Assembly: GCF_030247195.1 (NCBI RefSeq)
Contig: NC_080672.1
Span: forward strand, 10,168,001-10,232,000
DNA: 64,000 nt
Direction of reading: 5' to 3'
Source of the DNA: Topomyia yanbarensis
Taxonomy: Eukaryota > Arthropoda > Insecta > Diptera > Culicidae
A program made the position numbers and the translations under genes. Below are positions 10,970 through 21,500 of the stretch, piece by piece; the first letter of the stretch is position 1; each line of letters opens with the position of its first letter. The notes beneath the pieces were generated by a model that was given only the letters and a program-made list of their open reading frames with translations, was not told where the DNA came from and ran no database searches.

Positions 10970-12720
10970 CTTAAACTAATAACATTTCAGAATACCCATT
11001 ATTTTAGTTTTTATCGAATTCCTTGTCAGGTTGAAGTCAAACGCCGTCGCCACACTGTTAAACACACGCTAGAGTCCGGTAACAGCGCTCTGGCGCCCAT
11101 AGTTAGTTCTTCTGAACGGGACTCGCAGAAGAGAGTTATTGTGCAGAGCTCGAACGCGAGCTTGAAGATCGAGGCGTCCGAGGATTGTAGGGCAATCCAC
11201 CCTGGCAGACAGTAAGTCGAGAGCAGTCCCTCCGGATGCTTAGAGTATCGAGCTGTATTAACTGATAACGGTTTTCGTAGCTTGGCAGCTGAAATCTGTT
11301 TTGCCAAGGAAGATGTCGGCGTTGGACGGCCTCGATTCTGTCGACACCGTTCTGGTAGTAAGGGTTCCAAACAGCAGAACAACATTCCAGTGTTGAGCGA
11401 ACCAGCGCGCAATAGAGAGATTTTAAACAGTATACGTCCTTAAAGTTTTTCGCTATTCGGAAGATGAACCCAAGCTGTCTTGAAGCCTTATCCACAATGG
11501 ATGATGTATGTGGTTTGTACGTTAGTGCAAAATCCATGATGACTCCGAAATCCTTGACGTTAGAGTGTCTTGGAATACTCGAGTCGAAGAGATGGTAGTT
11601 AAACTGAATCGGATGGCGTTTCCGCGTGAACGTAACGATTGAGCATTTGCTCGGGTTTAAAACCATTCTGTTTAGATCACACCACGTACTAAAGCTCTCC
11701 AATTCACTCTGTAGAAACTCGGAATCGGTTTTATCCCGTATTTGTCGAAACATTTTCATGTCGTCGGCAAAAGAAAGGCGGGGTCCTTGTAATTTGATGT
11801 TGACGTCATTAAAGTAGAGGAGGAATATCAGTGGACCGAGATGGCTTCCTTGTGGGATGCCGGATGTAGCGAAGAATGGTGTAGATAGACAGTCCTTAAT
11901 GTTGATTTGGAGTTGCCTTCCATAGAGGTAGGAACGAAACCAGCACAGTAGTTGTCCATGAATACCGAGTTTGTCCAGCTTCGCTATTGCGATATCATGA
12001 TTGATTTTGTCGAAGGCCTCAGATAAATCCATGTAAATAGCATCGGTTTGCAATCCGTCAGCGAATCCATCGAGTACATATGTTGTGAACGAGAGCAGGT
12101 TAGTCGTTGTCGATCGTTTAGGCATAAAGCCGTGTTGATCGTCTGCAATGTAGTGTGTGCAGTGAAAGAAAAGAGGGTCTAAGACAACCAGCTCGAATAG
12201 TTTTGATACTGCACTTAAACACGAGATTCCCCGATAATTGTCAATGTTCGATTTGTTTCCTTTTTTGTGAACTGGAAACATGTGCGCTGCTTTCCAGCAG
12301 GAAGGGAATGTTTCAGTATTGAGTGATAGCACAAAGACTGGCCGAAGTGGTTCAAGAAGCCCGCTGATGCACTTTTTGACAAAAATCGAGGGAACGCCAT
12401 CTGGGCCCGGGGAACTAGATGCTTTTAGCTTGGAATTTGCTGCAAGAATGGCAGCATTATCGACACAAATTCGGTTGATGGTTCGTTCTAGAGAAGGAGT
12501 TAGATTTGAAGCGGCAGTGACTTGTTGTGGGGAAAGGTACTCGTCGGAAAAAAACGCTTGAGAATTTGTCGGAAAACAATTGGCAAATTTCCTTAGTGTC
12601 GGTGCCTAAAACTCCATTTAATGACATACAAGATGGTAACCCGGATTCTTTTCGCTGCTCGTTCACATATTTCCAAAACGACTTGGGCTTGGATTTCAGT
12701 TGACGTTGTTGTTAATATCA
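10970..12720 (-). mobile_element. Jockey-clade non-LTR retrotransposon, 5' truncated and broken
   Basis: The - strand carries the inter-domain segment (NEQRKESGLPSCMSLNG near 12660-12600), the whole RT and the ORF2 C-terminal tail. The tail near 11210-10990 reads ARVDCPTILGRLDL, FRRTNYG and FDFNLTRNSIK, typical of jockey-clade ends, in a frame shifted from the RT. A stop (near 11090) lies within it. The endonuclease is absent, so the copy was truncated at its 5' end near 12720. Confidence 0.85.
11136..12332 (-). pseudogene. Jockey-clade reverse transcriptase (broken ORF2)
   Basis: A 398-codon open segment with RT blocks in order: VHKKGNKSNIDNYRGISCL, DQHGFMPKRST, AIYMDLSEAFDKINH (motif A), TSGIPQGSHLGPLIF (motif B), LSFADDMKMFR (motif C), LNPSKC and VKDFGVIMD. 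The catalytic aspartates are intact. Homology stops near residue 370, at a frameshift close to 11210; the remaining C terminus continues in another frame. Upstream sequence to about 12720 is in the family but broken from this frame. The residual enzyme lacks an endonuclease and cannot mobilise. Confidence 0.85.
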
Positions 12721-12984
12721 TTTTAAACAATTTTGTCCAAAAAAATATGAAGGCTACATGAATGTAGCATATTGAGATATAAATCAATATTTAGAAAAAA
12801 AATTTAAAGCCGCTTCTCCTCAATATAACTTTTTTTTTGTAAACCTCAGATACTCATACCTTGAATGCAATGTAAATTTTATTGTTTGTAAACCGCAGAA
12901 GAGATTAATCAAATATAGTAATATCAGAATAACTTGTTTAAAAGGTTTTCTTTTACATATAGTCTACTATATTTCGATACTCTG

Positions 12985-13330
12985 AATATATAAAGTATTC
13001 CTGTCTTCAACAAAGTTGTTTGAAATAGCATTTTTGAAAACTTTGTTGAAGACATTAAGTCTCGAGCTACATTTTCTTAAACATTAAATTCTCTATAATT
13101 ACTTTGAGAAGGATTAACCACCAAAATTATTATATCAGAAGTTATGCCGTTTTAAAATTCAATGATACTTAACATCGAAATTTGACAGTACCGAATAAAG
13201 TCATAGAACATATTTTACTTTTCTTCACTATTCAAGCTCACAACTTGACAGCGAGCCCTAGTACATAGTGCACAAAATTGTATTACGCCATTCAATTCAG
13301 CACTTAAATATACACCATTAATAGCTTGAA
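12985..13330. repeat. Dispersed repeat copy 2
   Basis: Shares with 4373-4970 the ordered blocks tcttcaacaaagttgtttga, gaaatagcattttt, gaagacattaa, cgccattcaattcagcac and tatacaccattaatagc. Here the first two blocks are uninterrupted, showing the pre-insertion state of the SINE site in copy 1. Confidence 0.6.
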
Positions 13331-13624
13331 ATATTGATACATTCGCCGACACGTACACGCCGCAACAACTACTTACTAAAGACCACTCTAAGGTTGCCAG
13401 TAAGTTTTTGGTGTAACTAATTCTTGTATTTGCTATTTGCGGTAGTAATAAGCCTCCCATTTTGGTTTGAACACCAGGAGAATTTATAAAACAGAATTTG
13501 ATTGATAGGTATAGCTCATTAAACTAATTTTATCAATTCTGTAATATGAAAAGAATTTTTGAATTTTACTGAATGTGGTGAATTTGACACCAATTGCATC
13601 TGGTATACTCAACCTACACAAAAC

Positions 13625-14080
13625 GTTGCTTAAGGGGTTACACCACTGTTGAATTTAAAAAAAATCGATTTTCTATTTATTAGTCTAAAATGTGCTTTGG
13701 GATGTTAAAAATGATATCCCAAATCATGTTCAAATTTTCAATTCTGCCGCAACGCCTCTTATACATAATCGCGTGTACTGAAAACTTTAACCGCGCTTTT
13801 CTCGAAATCACTTTTTTTGAGCTGGCCGGAAATATAACTCGAACAAATGATTTTTGATCGCTTTGAAATTTTCATAATATATTCAAAATTGATTTCTCCA
13901 GCGACATACGTAGGATTTTTTTTTATTGCTTAATGTTTTTAAATTTGCAATTTTGTGTCGATTTTTATGACATTTTCGGCGTTTTTTCACTCAAAAGTAC
14001 GCCATTTCGCGTAAAATCAAAATATCGAGAAAAAAAATCCATCGTGCGACGCTTGCTAGTTTAGTTTTTGGCTCTAGGTT
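13625..14080. repeat. Probable dispersed repeat, no coding
   Basis: AT-rich stretch with the words ttaaggggttacaccactg, gagctggccggaaatataac and cattttcggcgttttttcac. The style resembles a dispersed mosquito family, but no second copy is present in this window to prove it. Confidence 0.25.
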
Positions 14081-14225
14081 AAAAATTACGGAAGATAAAT
14101 TTCCGGATGTGTACGCCTTCCAAAGAAACGCGCATGGAGGAAAATGCTACACAGCCGCCATCTTGTTATGAAATTGCTCCAATTTGTGCGATTCAATACT
14201 TGGTTCTCAATGTAGGGATCAGTCC

Positions 14226-14269
14226 ATATTCTTACAAAAATATTGTACAAAATATTTTTGTAAGAATAT
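14226..14269. repeat. Perfect 19-bp-arm palindrome
   Basis: 14226-14244 and 14251-14269 are perfect inverse complements with a 6-bp loop (gtacaa). It lies just inside the right end of the outer hAT-like element. Confidence 0.85.
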
Positions 14270-14327
14270 TTAACAATTTTTAACAACCAACCCTCCCCCC
14301 CCCCTTGGTTAAGCCACTGAACCACAT

Positions 14328-15650
14328 ATTTCTATGAATATAACAGTTATAATCGAGCTGAATATATTGTCCAATATTTCCCATATATTTTGGTGGTATA
14401 AAGCGATATTGATTTATGTTTTCACCATTTCTCACCTGAAATCTCAGTGTTATTTTATAAATCAGTGTTCCAGTAAATGAATAAAGAGTATAATTGCTGC
14501 TACTTTCTGCCATTTTGTGTTTAATAGGCATTTTACAAAACGGTATTTTATTCAGTTTCATACCATTTATTTAAGCGATTTTGGAATCGACTGATTTTTC
14601 AATTTATTTAATCGATTAGTCTATTTTCAGAGAATATTGGTTTATTCCAAATATTATAAGAGATATAGCGTTTTGAACCAAATAGACGGTGCACGAATCA
14701 CGCGCAGCAAAACGGCCTCCTTTGCTCGGAACGACGCTTTCGAATCATTGGGGCACTATTACAGAAAGTTACAACCGCACTTTAAGATGCATACAAACAT
14801 AATTACAATACAACTCCATATGAAAACTACTTAGCACATCTTATTACACTGGTTTTCACTCATTACCGTATCTTTTTTCATGGAACAAACTATATTAATG
14901 CTATTGGCCAGCTTTTGAAACGAATACTCTTCTGTGCATTGTCCTTAATCCATGTTTAGGAGCATCTCTTCAAAAAAGAGCTCATGGTAATTTTACTACT
15001 ATGGGACCTCGACAAAGAGATCAGTAACAAGATCCAATACCCACAATTTTCCAAAAGTTCCCATGATGCTTAAACAATAGGCTCTGAATGTAGTGATCAG
15101 ACATTATACTAACAAAATTATTATGGCGCAATATTTAGCTAAATTAGTCAGCATCAATTAATTTTTTTCCCAATCCAACAAATTTTGATTTAAGGGGGAG
15201 GGGGGGGGTAACCCTCAACCACCTCCCGGGCTACGCCACTAAACTAAACTACTAACGATTGCAAGATTGTCTGTACGATCGAATTTATTGTACCCTTAGA
15301 AAGTTTATAGAACCAAAAGTTCATAAAAATAAGTTGAAATTGTATGCGCATTTTAATAACTCTTTTCGGGTCCAGCTCAATTTAATAATATGCACACTAC
15401 TTCTAAAGAATTACACTACATTTCAATCTTTTCAAATAACAGTTCCCCATTTAAAAGTAACCGCGGAAAAAACTTACAACTTTCCTATATTGAAAAATAA
15501 TGGAGAGAGCGAAAATAAAAGCTTGCGTCCGAAACACGTATGGCTGCTACGATATGGCTATGATTGCTTCAACCCGTTTTTACACATGAAATTTGAAATT
15601 AACGCTCAAGGAAAAAACATTGTAATTTTCGTAAGAATATCATATATTTC
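14328..15650. other. No gene seen; isolated hAT-like end near 15237
   Basis: Mostly AT-rich. At 15195-15237 a G/C-homopolymer block is followed by gggctacgccact, the inverse of a cagtggcgtagcc-type end like that at 5168, but no partner or duplication was found. The open frame at 15259-15684 has no domain. Confidence 0.35.
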
Positions 15651-16127
15651 ATATTCGACACGTATTTTTTTTATTTCAACATAGTAGGCGAGACTTTCGA
15701 GATTTTTTGTGTTGAATTTCACCACTTGAAAAAAGATACTTTTTTCAATCGCTTGTGCTGTCAAAAGTAAATAATTTACCAAAAAGTGCCCAAAACATGA
15801 AATGTGCGCCTTTTTCATAGCTTTCGGATGAAGTATATTATTACTTACTCAACGCATTTAATTGAAAATGTTGAAAAGTTTAAAATATATCGTTTTTTTT
15901 TCAAACTTGAACATGATTTTTTTTTCTTTTTTTTTATTGTATGAAATAGGAAAATCATTTTTCTTGATGCCATAAAAATTTGGGAGTGGACAATTAAATA
16001 CTTACGGAGATATGAATTTTTCAATAGCGCCTTGCGCGCGAAAAACGTACCGCCACGCACTTCGCTCGTACTCAGGTTTGACTGTATAAGATTTTATACA
16101 CTACCGCGTTGTGTAAAACACACTTGC
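15651..16127. repeat. Inverted repeat arm A (477 bp)
   Basis: Inverse complement, with scattered substitutions and small indels, of 25285-25760. Matching blocks include atattcgaca, tttcaacatagtag, gcgcctttttca, cggatgaagtatat, caatagcg, cgcgcgaaaaacgtaccgcc and gcgttgtgtaaaacacac. The two arms face each other across 9.2 kb. They may be two opposite copies of one dispersed element or the ends of one large element. Confidence 0.8.
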
Positions 16128-16807
16128 AATTAACTTCATTATTTATTAGAAATAAATAAAAATAAACAATAATTATTATTTAACGGATTGACTTGATTTT
16201 TTATGAGGATGCATAATATGTGTAGCCAGTCGATGAACCACGGAAAACTGAATAAAAAAAAATCTCTCATTATTTTTAAGAAAAGTGAGTGAATTTTACA
16301 TAAAAATATCAGATTTTTCGGATTTTATAAGGCTATTCCTTATTCCAAAATTCAAACCATTTTATATTTTTTTTGTTCATCGAGTAAATAATAGCCCAAA
16401 TTTTAAAAATCTTATTGAATTTCCTGTTTCAGTCACTTTTATCAACAACAGCCGTGGCGCTCCTCGACGTGGAAATGGTTGGACGTCTACTCTTGTAACG
16501 CTTGTGTGGTTCTGTGTGACTGCCATTTTTTCTGGTACATAATGAATGTATAAATCAACCTTAACATTACAAGAGAGGTCCATTGTTGCCTTACCTTCAA
16601 AGTCGTAAACCAAAATCACTTTCGGTTTAAGCACTTTACATCAGACGCCCCCTAAAGTAAAATATACACAGCTAATGCGTTAGGGTAAGGTGGGGCAAAT
16701 CCGACCACTAAATATTGGGGTAAATCCGACCGCTTTTTTGCTAAGAAAATTTTTATTTTTCAAATAGAAATATATTTTATTGTTATTATTTATTATTTTT
16801 ATGTAAA

Positions 16808-16983
16808 ATGGATCATAATTACAAACGAAAGACACGAAAACGTGATGATTATAGTATTCGTCGAGCAATTGCTCCGATGCAAATGGGAATATCATTACGT
16901 GCTACTGCTCGTGATTTTAGCATTCCAAGATTGACATTGAACTCCATTTTCTTCATGTTAAATTCAATAACACAACATTCATT
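16808..16983 (+). pseudogene. pogo/CENP-B-type transposase N terminus (fragment)
   Basis: From ATG at 16808 the frame reads MDHNYKRKTRKRDDYSIRRAI, then SLRATARDFSIPRLTL. This matches the basic N terminus and helix-turn-helix of pogo/CENP-B proteins, where the second helix typically carries an SLR-AARDF-IPR-TL pattern. Homology ends near residue 48. The remaining codons run into the retrotransposon target site, and across it a stop follows almost at once. No DDE catalytic domain is present, so the product could bind DNA at most. Confidence 0.65.
16966..16983. repeat. 18-bp target duplication, left copy
   Basis: aataacacaacattcatt is present here and at 23090-23107, flanking the I-clade element. 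The first base or two could belong to the A-rich tail. Confidence 0.9.
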
Positions 16984-17266
16984 CGTTTTCGAGCTCTCCA
17001 TCGAGACAGAGGTTGTTTTTTCTAGTCCGTAGTGCTGTGTGAGGCGATAAAGAATAGTTTTAATCCGCATTCAAGGTTATTTTGCCAGTTCGGTTCGGTC
17101 CTCAGTCTTTTGTTCGCGTGTGAGGATTAAACAATAGCCAGCTGTATAAGCTGGATCGGTTCGTCGTTGGACACCAGTTTAAAGCTAAGTGGTTTTTGTC
17201 TTTTGTAACACATTTATTGCTTTCTTCCGTCTGCGCGGGCGCTGACCCCGTGCGTTGACGTTTTCT

Positions 17267-18586
17267 ATGGTTCCCTCTCCGGATGGTCAAATGGAAGTTG
17301 AATCGGGTTCAACTTCTAAGGCTCCCCCCCGGCCCAAATGCTATCCAGAACTCTCAACTGGTCCATTTGTGGTCTTCTTTCGGCCCAAGACTAAATCACT
17401 GAATCTTCTTCAGATTTCTAGAGACCTGACGGAACGGTTCTCGGCTGTGACCGAAATTTCAAAGGTCCGCTCGGACAAGATAAGGGTGTTGCTAGCCAAC
17501 TCAAAGCAGGCAAACGATATTGCTTGCTGTGAGCACTTTACGCGGGATTATAACGTGTATATTCCGGCTGTAAGAGTACAATCCGAAGGCGTCGTAACCG
17601 ATGAGAGTTTGACGTGCGAGGATCTGCTGAAGTACGGGGTTGGCCGATTCAGAGACCGCTTACTTCAGCCAGTTAAAATACTTGAGTGCAAACGTTTGCA
17701 CTCAGTAGTAATTGCGGGGGATGGTTCAAAAACGTACCCCCAATCAAACTCTTATCGGGTGACCTTCGCTGGTACCGCTTTGCCAAATTTCGTCCTCTTG
17801 CACAAGGTTCGTCTGCCTGTGCGTCTGTTTGTGCCGCGGGTCATGAATTGCACAAAGTGTAAACAACTGGGTCACACAGCCACCCATTGTAGCAACAAGG
17901 CCCGCTGTGGAAAATGCGGGGAGAATCATCTAGATGATTCGTGCAGTAAGCAAGCCGAAAAGTGTCCTTACTGTGCGGAGAGTCTGCATGATATCTCGGC
18001 ATGTCCCGCGTACAAACTACGCGGGGATAAACTGAAACGTTCCCTTGCGGGACGATCCAAACATTCTTTCGCAGAAATGTTAAAGAATGCTACGCCACCA
18101 TCCTCAGCAAACATCTATACTCACTTGCCTCCTGACGAGGGCGAGGCTGGTAACCCACAAGAGGGAACATCTACTAGGGTGCCTAGAATTTATAGGAAGA
18201 GGAGGAACACTTCCTCTCGTAAAGTTCCTTGTAAAGGCCAGAAGGTGTCCCTTGAGGGGGCTCCGAAAGTCACATCTATTGGAAGTGTTGCAACCAAACC
18301 GAAGCAATTAGCTCCTGGTCTCGGAGGATTAAGCTCAGAGAAGGAGTTCCCAGCACTTCCAGGAACATCAAAAATCCCAAGTGTTCCTTTGTTTCAGTTC
18401 GAGAGTAATCACAGCACTGGAATTATAAAACTCTCGGACATAGTGGACTGGATAATAAAAACTTTCAATATAACTGATCCTATTAAAAGTCTTATGTTAG
18501 CTTTTCTCCCTACAGTGAGAACATTTTTGAAGCAGTTGACTGCTAAATGGCCCCTCCTCTCAGCGATTGTATCCTTCGATGGCTAA
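17267..18586 (+). CDS. I-clade ORF1, gag-like nucleic-acid-binding protein (copy 1)
   Basis: 439 residues from ATG 17267; a frame-compatible TTG lies 12 nt upstream. Three zinc knuckles lie at about residues 195-250: CTKCKQLGHTATHC (C-x2-C-x4-H-x4-C), CGKCGENHLDDSC (spacing 2-3-4) and CPYCAESLHDISAC (2-4-4). They are preceded by a domain seen in I-type ORF1 proteins (STGPFVVFFRPKTKSLNLLQIS at about residues 30-55) and followed by a basic, Ser/Pro-rich linker. Such proteins coat the element RNA and form the ribonucleoprotein used for retrotransposition. The stop overlaps the ORF2 start. The frame is intact; the counterpart in copy 2 is 437 residues. Confidence 0.92.
   Translation: MVPSPDGQMEVESGSTSKAPPRPKCYPELSTGPFVVFFRPKTKSLNLLQISRDLTERFSAVTEISKVRSDKIRVLLANSKQANDIACCEHFTRDYNVYIPAVRVQSEGVVTDESLTCEDLLKYGVGRFRDRLLQPVKILECKRLHSVVIAGDGSKTYPQSNSYRVTFAGTALPNFVLLHKVRLPVRLFVPRVMNCTKCKQLGHTATHCSNKARCGKCGENHLDDSCSKQAEKCPYCAESLHDISACPAYKLRGDKLKRSLAGRSKHSFAEMLKNATPPSSANIYTHLPPDEGEAGNPQEGTSTRVPRIYRKRRNTSSRKVPCKGQKVSLEGAPKVTSIGSVATKPKQLAPGLGGLSSEKEFPALPGTSKIPSVPLFQFESNHSTGIIKLSDIVDWIIKTFNITDPIKSLMLAFLPTVRTFLKQLTAKWPLLSAIVSFDG
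18579..18586 (+). promoter_or_regulatory. ORF1 stop / ORF2 start overlap, ATGGCTAA
   Basis: The ORF2 ATG lies 8 nt before and including the ORF1 TAA. The second I-clade element has ATGGGTAA in the same position. The geometry suggests termination-coupled reinitiation of ORF2 translation, which is inference. Confidence 0.7.
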
Positions 18587-21500
18587 CTCATCGAACGAGG
18601 TCACGGATTTGATCACTGTTCTACAGTGGAATTGCAGAAGTATCATCCCGAAAATCGATTCCTTCAAAATTTTAATAAATAATTTGAGTTGCGATGCATT
18701 TGCATTATGTGAAACTTGGTTAACTTCCGACATAGAACTCAACTTCCACGACTTTAATATTATTCGCCTGGATCGAGACACCCCCTATGGAGGAGTGCTT
18801 TTGGGGATCAAAAAGTGCTATTCCTTCTACAGAATTAACCTTCCCTCGATAACAGGTATTGAAGTTGTCGCTTGTCAAGTAACAACCAAAGGCAAAAGCC
18901 TTTGCATAGCTTCCATATATATTCCCCCCAACACCGCGGTTGGGCACCGACGGCTACAAGACATCTTAGAATCCCTGCCAGCACCGCGACTAGTTTTAGG
19001 AGACTTTAACTCTCACGGTACAGCATGGGGTTGCCTCTATGATGATAACCGGTCTTCCTTAATTCAGGATCTTTGCGATAACTTCAATTTGACAATTTTA
19101 AACACGGGTGAAATGACACGGATTCCTGCTCCTCCAGCGCGCCCGAGCGCCTTAGACTTGTCCCTTTGCTCAACATCGCTGCGGTTAAATTGCACGTGGA
19201 AGGTAATTCCTGATCCCCACGGTAGCGACCATCTGCCGATCGTAGTCTCAATCAATAACGGCTCAAGGCCATTGGAAACAATCAATATTTCGTATGACCT
19301 CACACGAAATATCGATTGGAAGAGCTATGCTGCCGCGATATCCGACAACATCGAATCTACCCAAGAACTTCCTCCGGAGGAAGAGTACAGCTTTTTGGCT
19401 GGCTTGATTCTCGACAGCGCGAATCAAGCTCAGACTAGGCCAGTACCCGGCGCGAACTTACAAAAACGTTCTCCCAATCCCTGGTGGGATAAAGAGTGCT
19501 CAGACGTGTACGCAGAGAAGGCCGCCGCGTTTAAGACCTTCCGGAACGACGGGTTACCCGCCAGTTTTCGACAGTACGCGACGTTAGACAAGCGAATGAA
19601 GAGTTTGATGAAAGCCAAAAAACGCGATTATTGGCGCCGGTTCGTCGACGGATTAACGAGAGAAACATCGATGAGCACTCTTTGGGGAACAGCCCGACGT
19701 ATGCGAAATCGAAACAGTACTAATGAGAGCGTGGAATATTCAAACCGTTGGATATTCGATTTCGCCAAGAAGGTTTGTCCGGATTCCGCCCCGGTACAGA
19801 AGATTTACCGCACCGCGTCTCCTCACGATAGCGCGAACGAAACACCTTTTTCGATGGTGGAGTTCTCACTTGCTCTCTTGTCGTGTAACAATAAAGCTCC
19901 GGGGCCAGACAGAATCAAATTCAACTTGTTGAAGAATCTGCCTGACTCTGCCAAGAGACGCTTGTTGAACTTATTTAATAAGTTTCTCGAGGCTAACATT
20001 GTCCCACTCGATTGGAGACAAGTGAAGGTCATCGCCATCCAAAAACCAGGAAAACCAGCCTCCGACCACAATTCGTACCGTCCGATCGCAATGCTATCCT
20101 GTATCCGGAAGTTGTTCGAGAAAATGATCCTATCCCGCCTAGACAATTGGGTCGAAGCAAATGGCTTACTGTCAGATACACAATTTGGCTTTCGCAAAGG
20201 CAAAGGGACGAACGATTGTCTTGCGTTGCTCTCAACTGAAATTCAAATGGCCTATGCTAGCAAAGAGCAGATGGCATCAGTGTTCCTAGATATTAAGGGG
20301 GCTTTTGATTCAGTTTCGATCAACATTCTTTCAGAGAAGCTGCACCAGCATGGTCTTTCAGCGACTTTAAACAACTTTTTACTAAACTTGTTGTCGGAAA
20401 AGCACATGCATTTTTCGCATGGTGACTTATCGACATCACGATTTAGCTACATGGGCCTTCCCCAGGGCTCATGTCTAAGCCCCCTTTTATACAATTTCTA
20501 TGTCAACGACATTGATGAATGTATTGACAATTCCTGCACGTTAAGGCAACTTGCAGACGATGGCGTGGTGTCTGTTACGGGACCCAAAGCTGTCGATCTA
20601 CAAGGACCATTACAGAATACCTTGGACAATTTGTCTGCTTGGGCTATTAAGCTGGGTATCGAATTCTCCACGGAGAAAACTGAGCTAGTTGTATTTTCAA
20701 GGAAGCGTGAACCAGCACAACTACAGCTTCTATTAATGGGTCAAACTATCGCTCAGGTCTTCACAGTAAAATATCTAGGGGTCTGGTTCGACTCGAAAGG
20801 TACTTGGGGATGCCATATTCGGTATCTGAAACAGAAATGCCAACAAAGGATCAACTTTCTTCGTACAATAACCGGAACATGGTGGGGTGCCCACCCAGGA
20901 GACCTAATTAGGTTGTATCAAACAACGATACTGTCGGTAATGGAATACGGATGCTTCTGCTTTCGCTCCGCCGCGAACATACATTTCATCAAACTCGAAA
21001 GAATTCAGTATCGTTGTTTGCGTATCGCCTTAGGGTGCATGCAGTCGACCCATACGATGAGTCTCGAAGTCCTGTCGGGCGTTCTCCCGCTGAAAAATCG
21101 ATTTTGGGAACTCTCATATCGATTGCTCATTCGATGCGATATCTTGAACCCGGTCGTGATTGAAAATTTCGAAAGGCTTGTTGAGCTCAATTCTCAGACC
21201 CGTTTCATGTCCCTGTACTTTGACTACATGGCGCAGAATATTAACCCTTCTTCTTACAATCCCAACCGTGTGCATTTCATAAATACTTCTGAATCTACTG
21301 TTTTCTTCGACACATCCATGAAAGACGAGATTAGTGGAATTCCGGACCACATACGCCCACAAGTGGTTCCAAACATTTTTTATAATAAATTCCGAGAAGT
21401 CGATTGTTCTAAGATGTTTTATACTGACGGATCAAACCTCGAAGGATCCACTGGCTTCGGTATTTTCAATCAAAAGTTCACCGCCTCCTACAAACTCAGT

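Larger units (their letters stand above)
5168..14319. mobile_element. Outer hAT-like element, non-autonomous and heavily interrupted (proposed)
   Basis: The left end cagtggcgtagcca at 5168 and the inverse of the right end, cagtggcttaacca, match at 12 of 14 positions. Both are followed by G-rich tracts and then an aacaatttt-like block, so the terminal repeats are about 50 bp with gaps. The flanking octamers are aatcacat (5160-5167) and aaccacat (14320-14327), 7 of 8 identical. An 8-bp duplication fits hAT. No hAT transposase is recognisable inside. The interior carries an inner hAT-like element and a jockey copy, which account for most of the length. The pairing of the two ends is inference. 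Confidence 0.5.

Noticed and set aside
15190..15240. Complete hAT-like element ending at 15237
   Set aside because: Only one end with the gggctacgccact motif is visible; no partner end or octamer duplication could be matched.
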